Source of the DNA: Ichthyophonus hoferi
Taxonomy: Eukaryota > Opisthokonta > Ichthyosporea > Ichthyophonida > Ichthyophonidae
Length of the DNA stretch: 20,406 nt
Reading direction: 5' to 3'
NCBI GenBank assembly: GCA_002751075.1
Contig: NAOQ01000454.1
Location: forward strand, 16,919 to 37,324
The notes under the pieces were generated by a model. It saw nothing but the letters and a program-made list of their open reading frames with translations. It was not told where the DNA came from and made no database searches. The translations under genes were made by a program, and so were the position numbers. Shown here one piece after another: positions 20,366-20,406 of this stretch (the stretch's first letter is position 1; each line of letters starts with the position of its first letter).

Positions 20366-20406
20366 TGTATGTATTTATGTATGTATGTATGTATGTATGT
20401 ATGTAT
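20094..20406 (+). other. COPS8 intron 4 (partial) ending in a (GTAT)n microsatellite
   Basis: Intronic DNA begins at the GTGAGG donor. A tandem array of GTAT units, with one TTAT interruption near 20374, runs from about 20338 to the right edge, so its length is unknown. ATTATG-rich degenerate repeats precede it (20180-20240). Confidence 0.85.

Noticed and set aside
1-20406. CRISPR array, operon or prokaryotic-type defence system
   Set aside because: The tandem repeats are simple microsatellites without spacers, and the gene structure is eukaryotic with GT-AG introns.

Overview
This is a stretch of AT-rich, intron-rich animal nuclear DNA. All genes I can support lie on the + strand and use GT-AG introns of about 200-750 bp. 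The gene content (a BET double-bromodomain protein, a COP9 signalosome subunit and a secreted CAP-domain protein), the compact introns and the short intergenic distances fit a small-genome invertebrate. An early-branching animal such as a demosponge is plausible, but the sequence alone does not prove it.

Layout. Positions 1-940 may hold the last exons of a gene that starts left of the window (weak). Positions 941-2420 are AT-rich intergenic DNA with a nested inverted repeat near 2154-2348. Positions 2478-10552 hold a complete 15-exon BET gene: the exons join in phase into one 1046-codon frame with bromodomain 1, bromodomain 2, a charged coiled-coil stretch, an extraterminal (ET) domain and a Ser/Asp-rich tail. 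Positions 10553-14640 are repeat-rich: an old direct-repeat copy, a promoter-like CRE/TATA cluster, a foldback (MITE-like) element at 12711-13254, rearranged short duplications and an unidentified coding-like stretch. Positions 14643-15338 hold an intronless, secreted CAP/SCP protein. Positions 15339-18182 have no convincing gene but carry the second copy of the direct repeat. From 18183 to the right edge are the first four exons of COPS8 (CSN8), which continues outside the window.

The genes do not form an obvious shared pathway. BET proteins read acetylated histones in the nucleus, CSN8 belongs to the cullin-deneddylating COP9 complex, and the CAP protein is probably extracellular. I found no convincing new multi-gene system. 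The points most worth a second look are: a Trp-to-Tyr change in the WPF shelf of bromodomain 2; a 400-residue disordered N-terminal extension that carries the acidic Ser/Asp block upstream of bromodomain 1; recurrent CCAAT-box heptamers in the BET introns; an intronless CAP gene framed by diverged direct repeats; and an orphan coding-like exon just upstream of the CAP gene.
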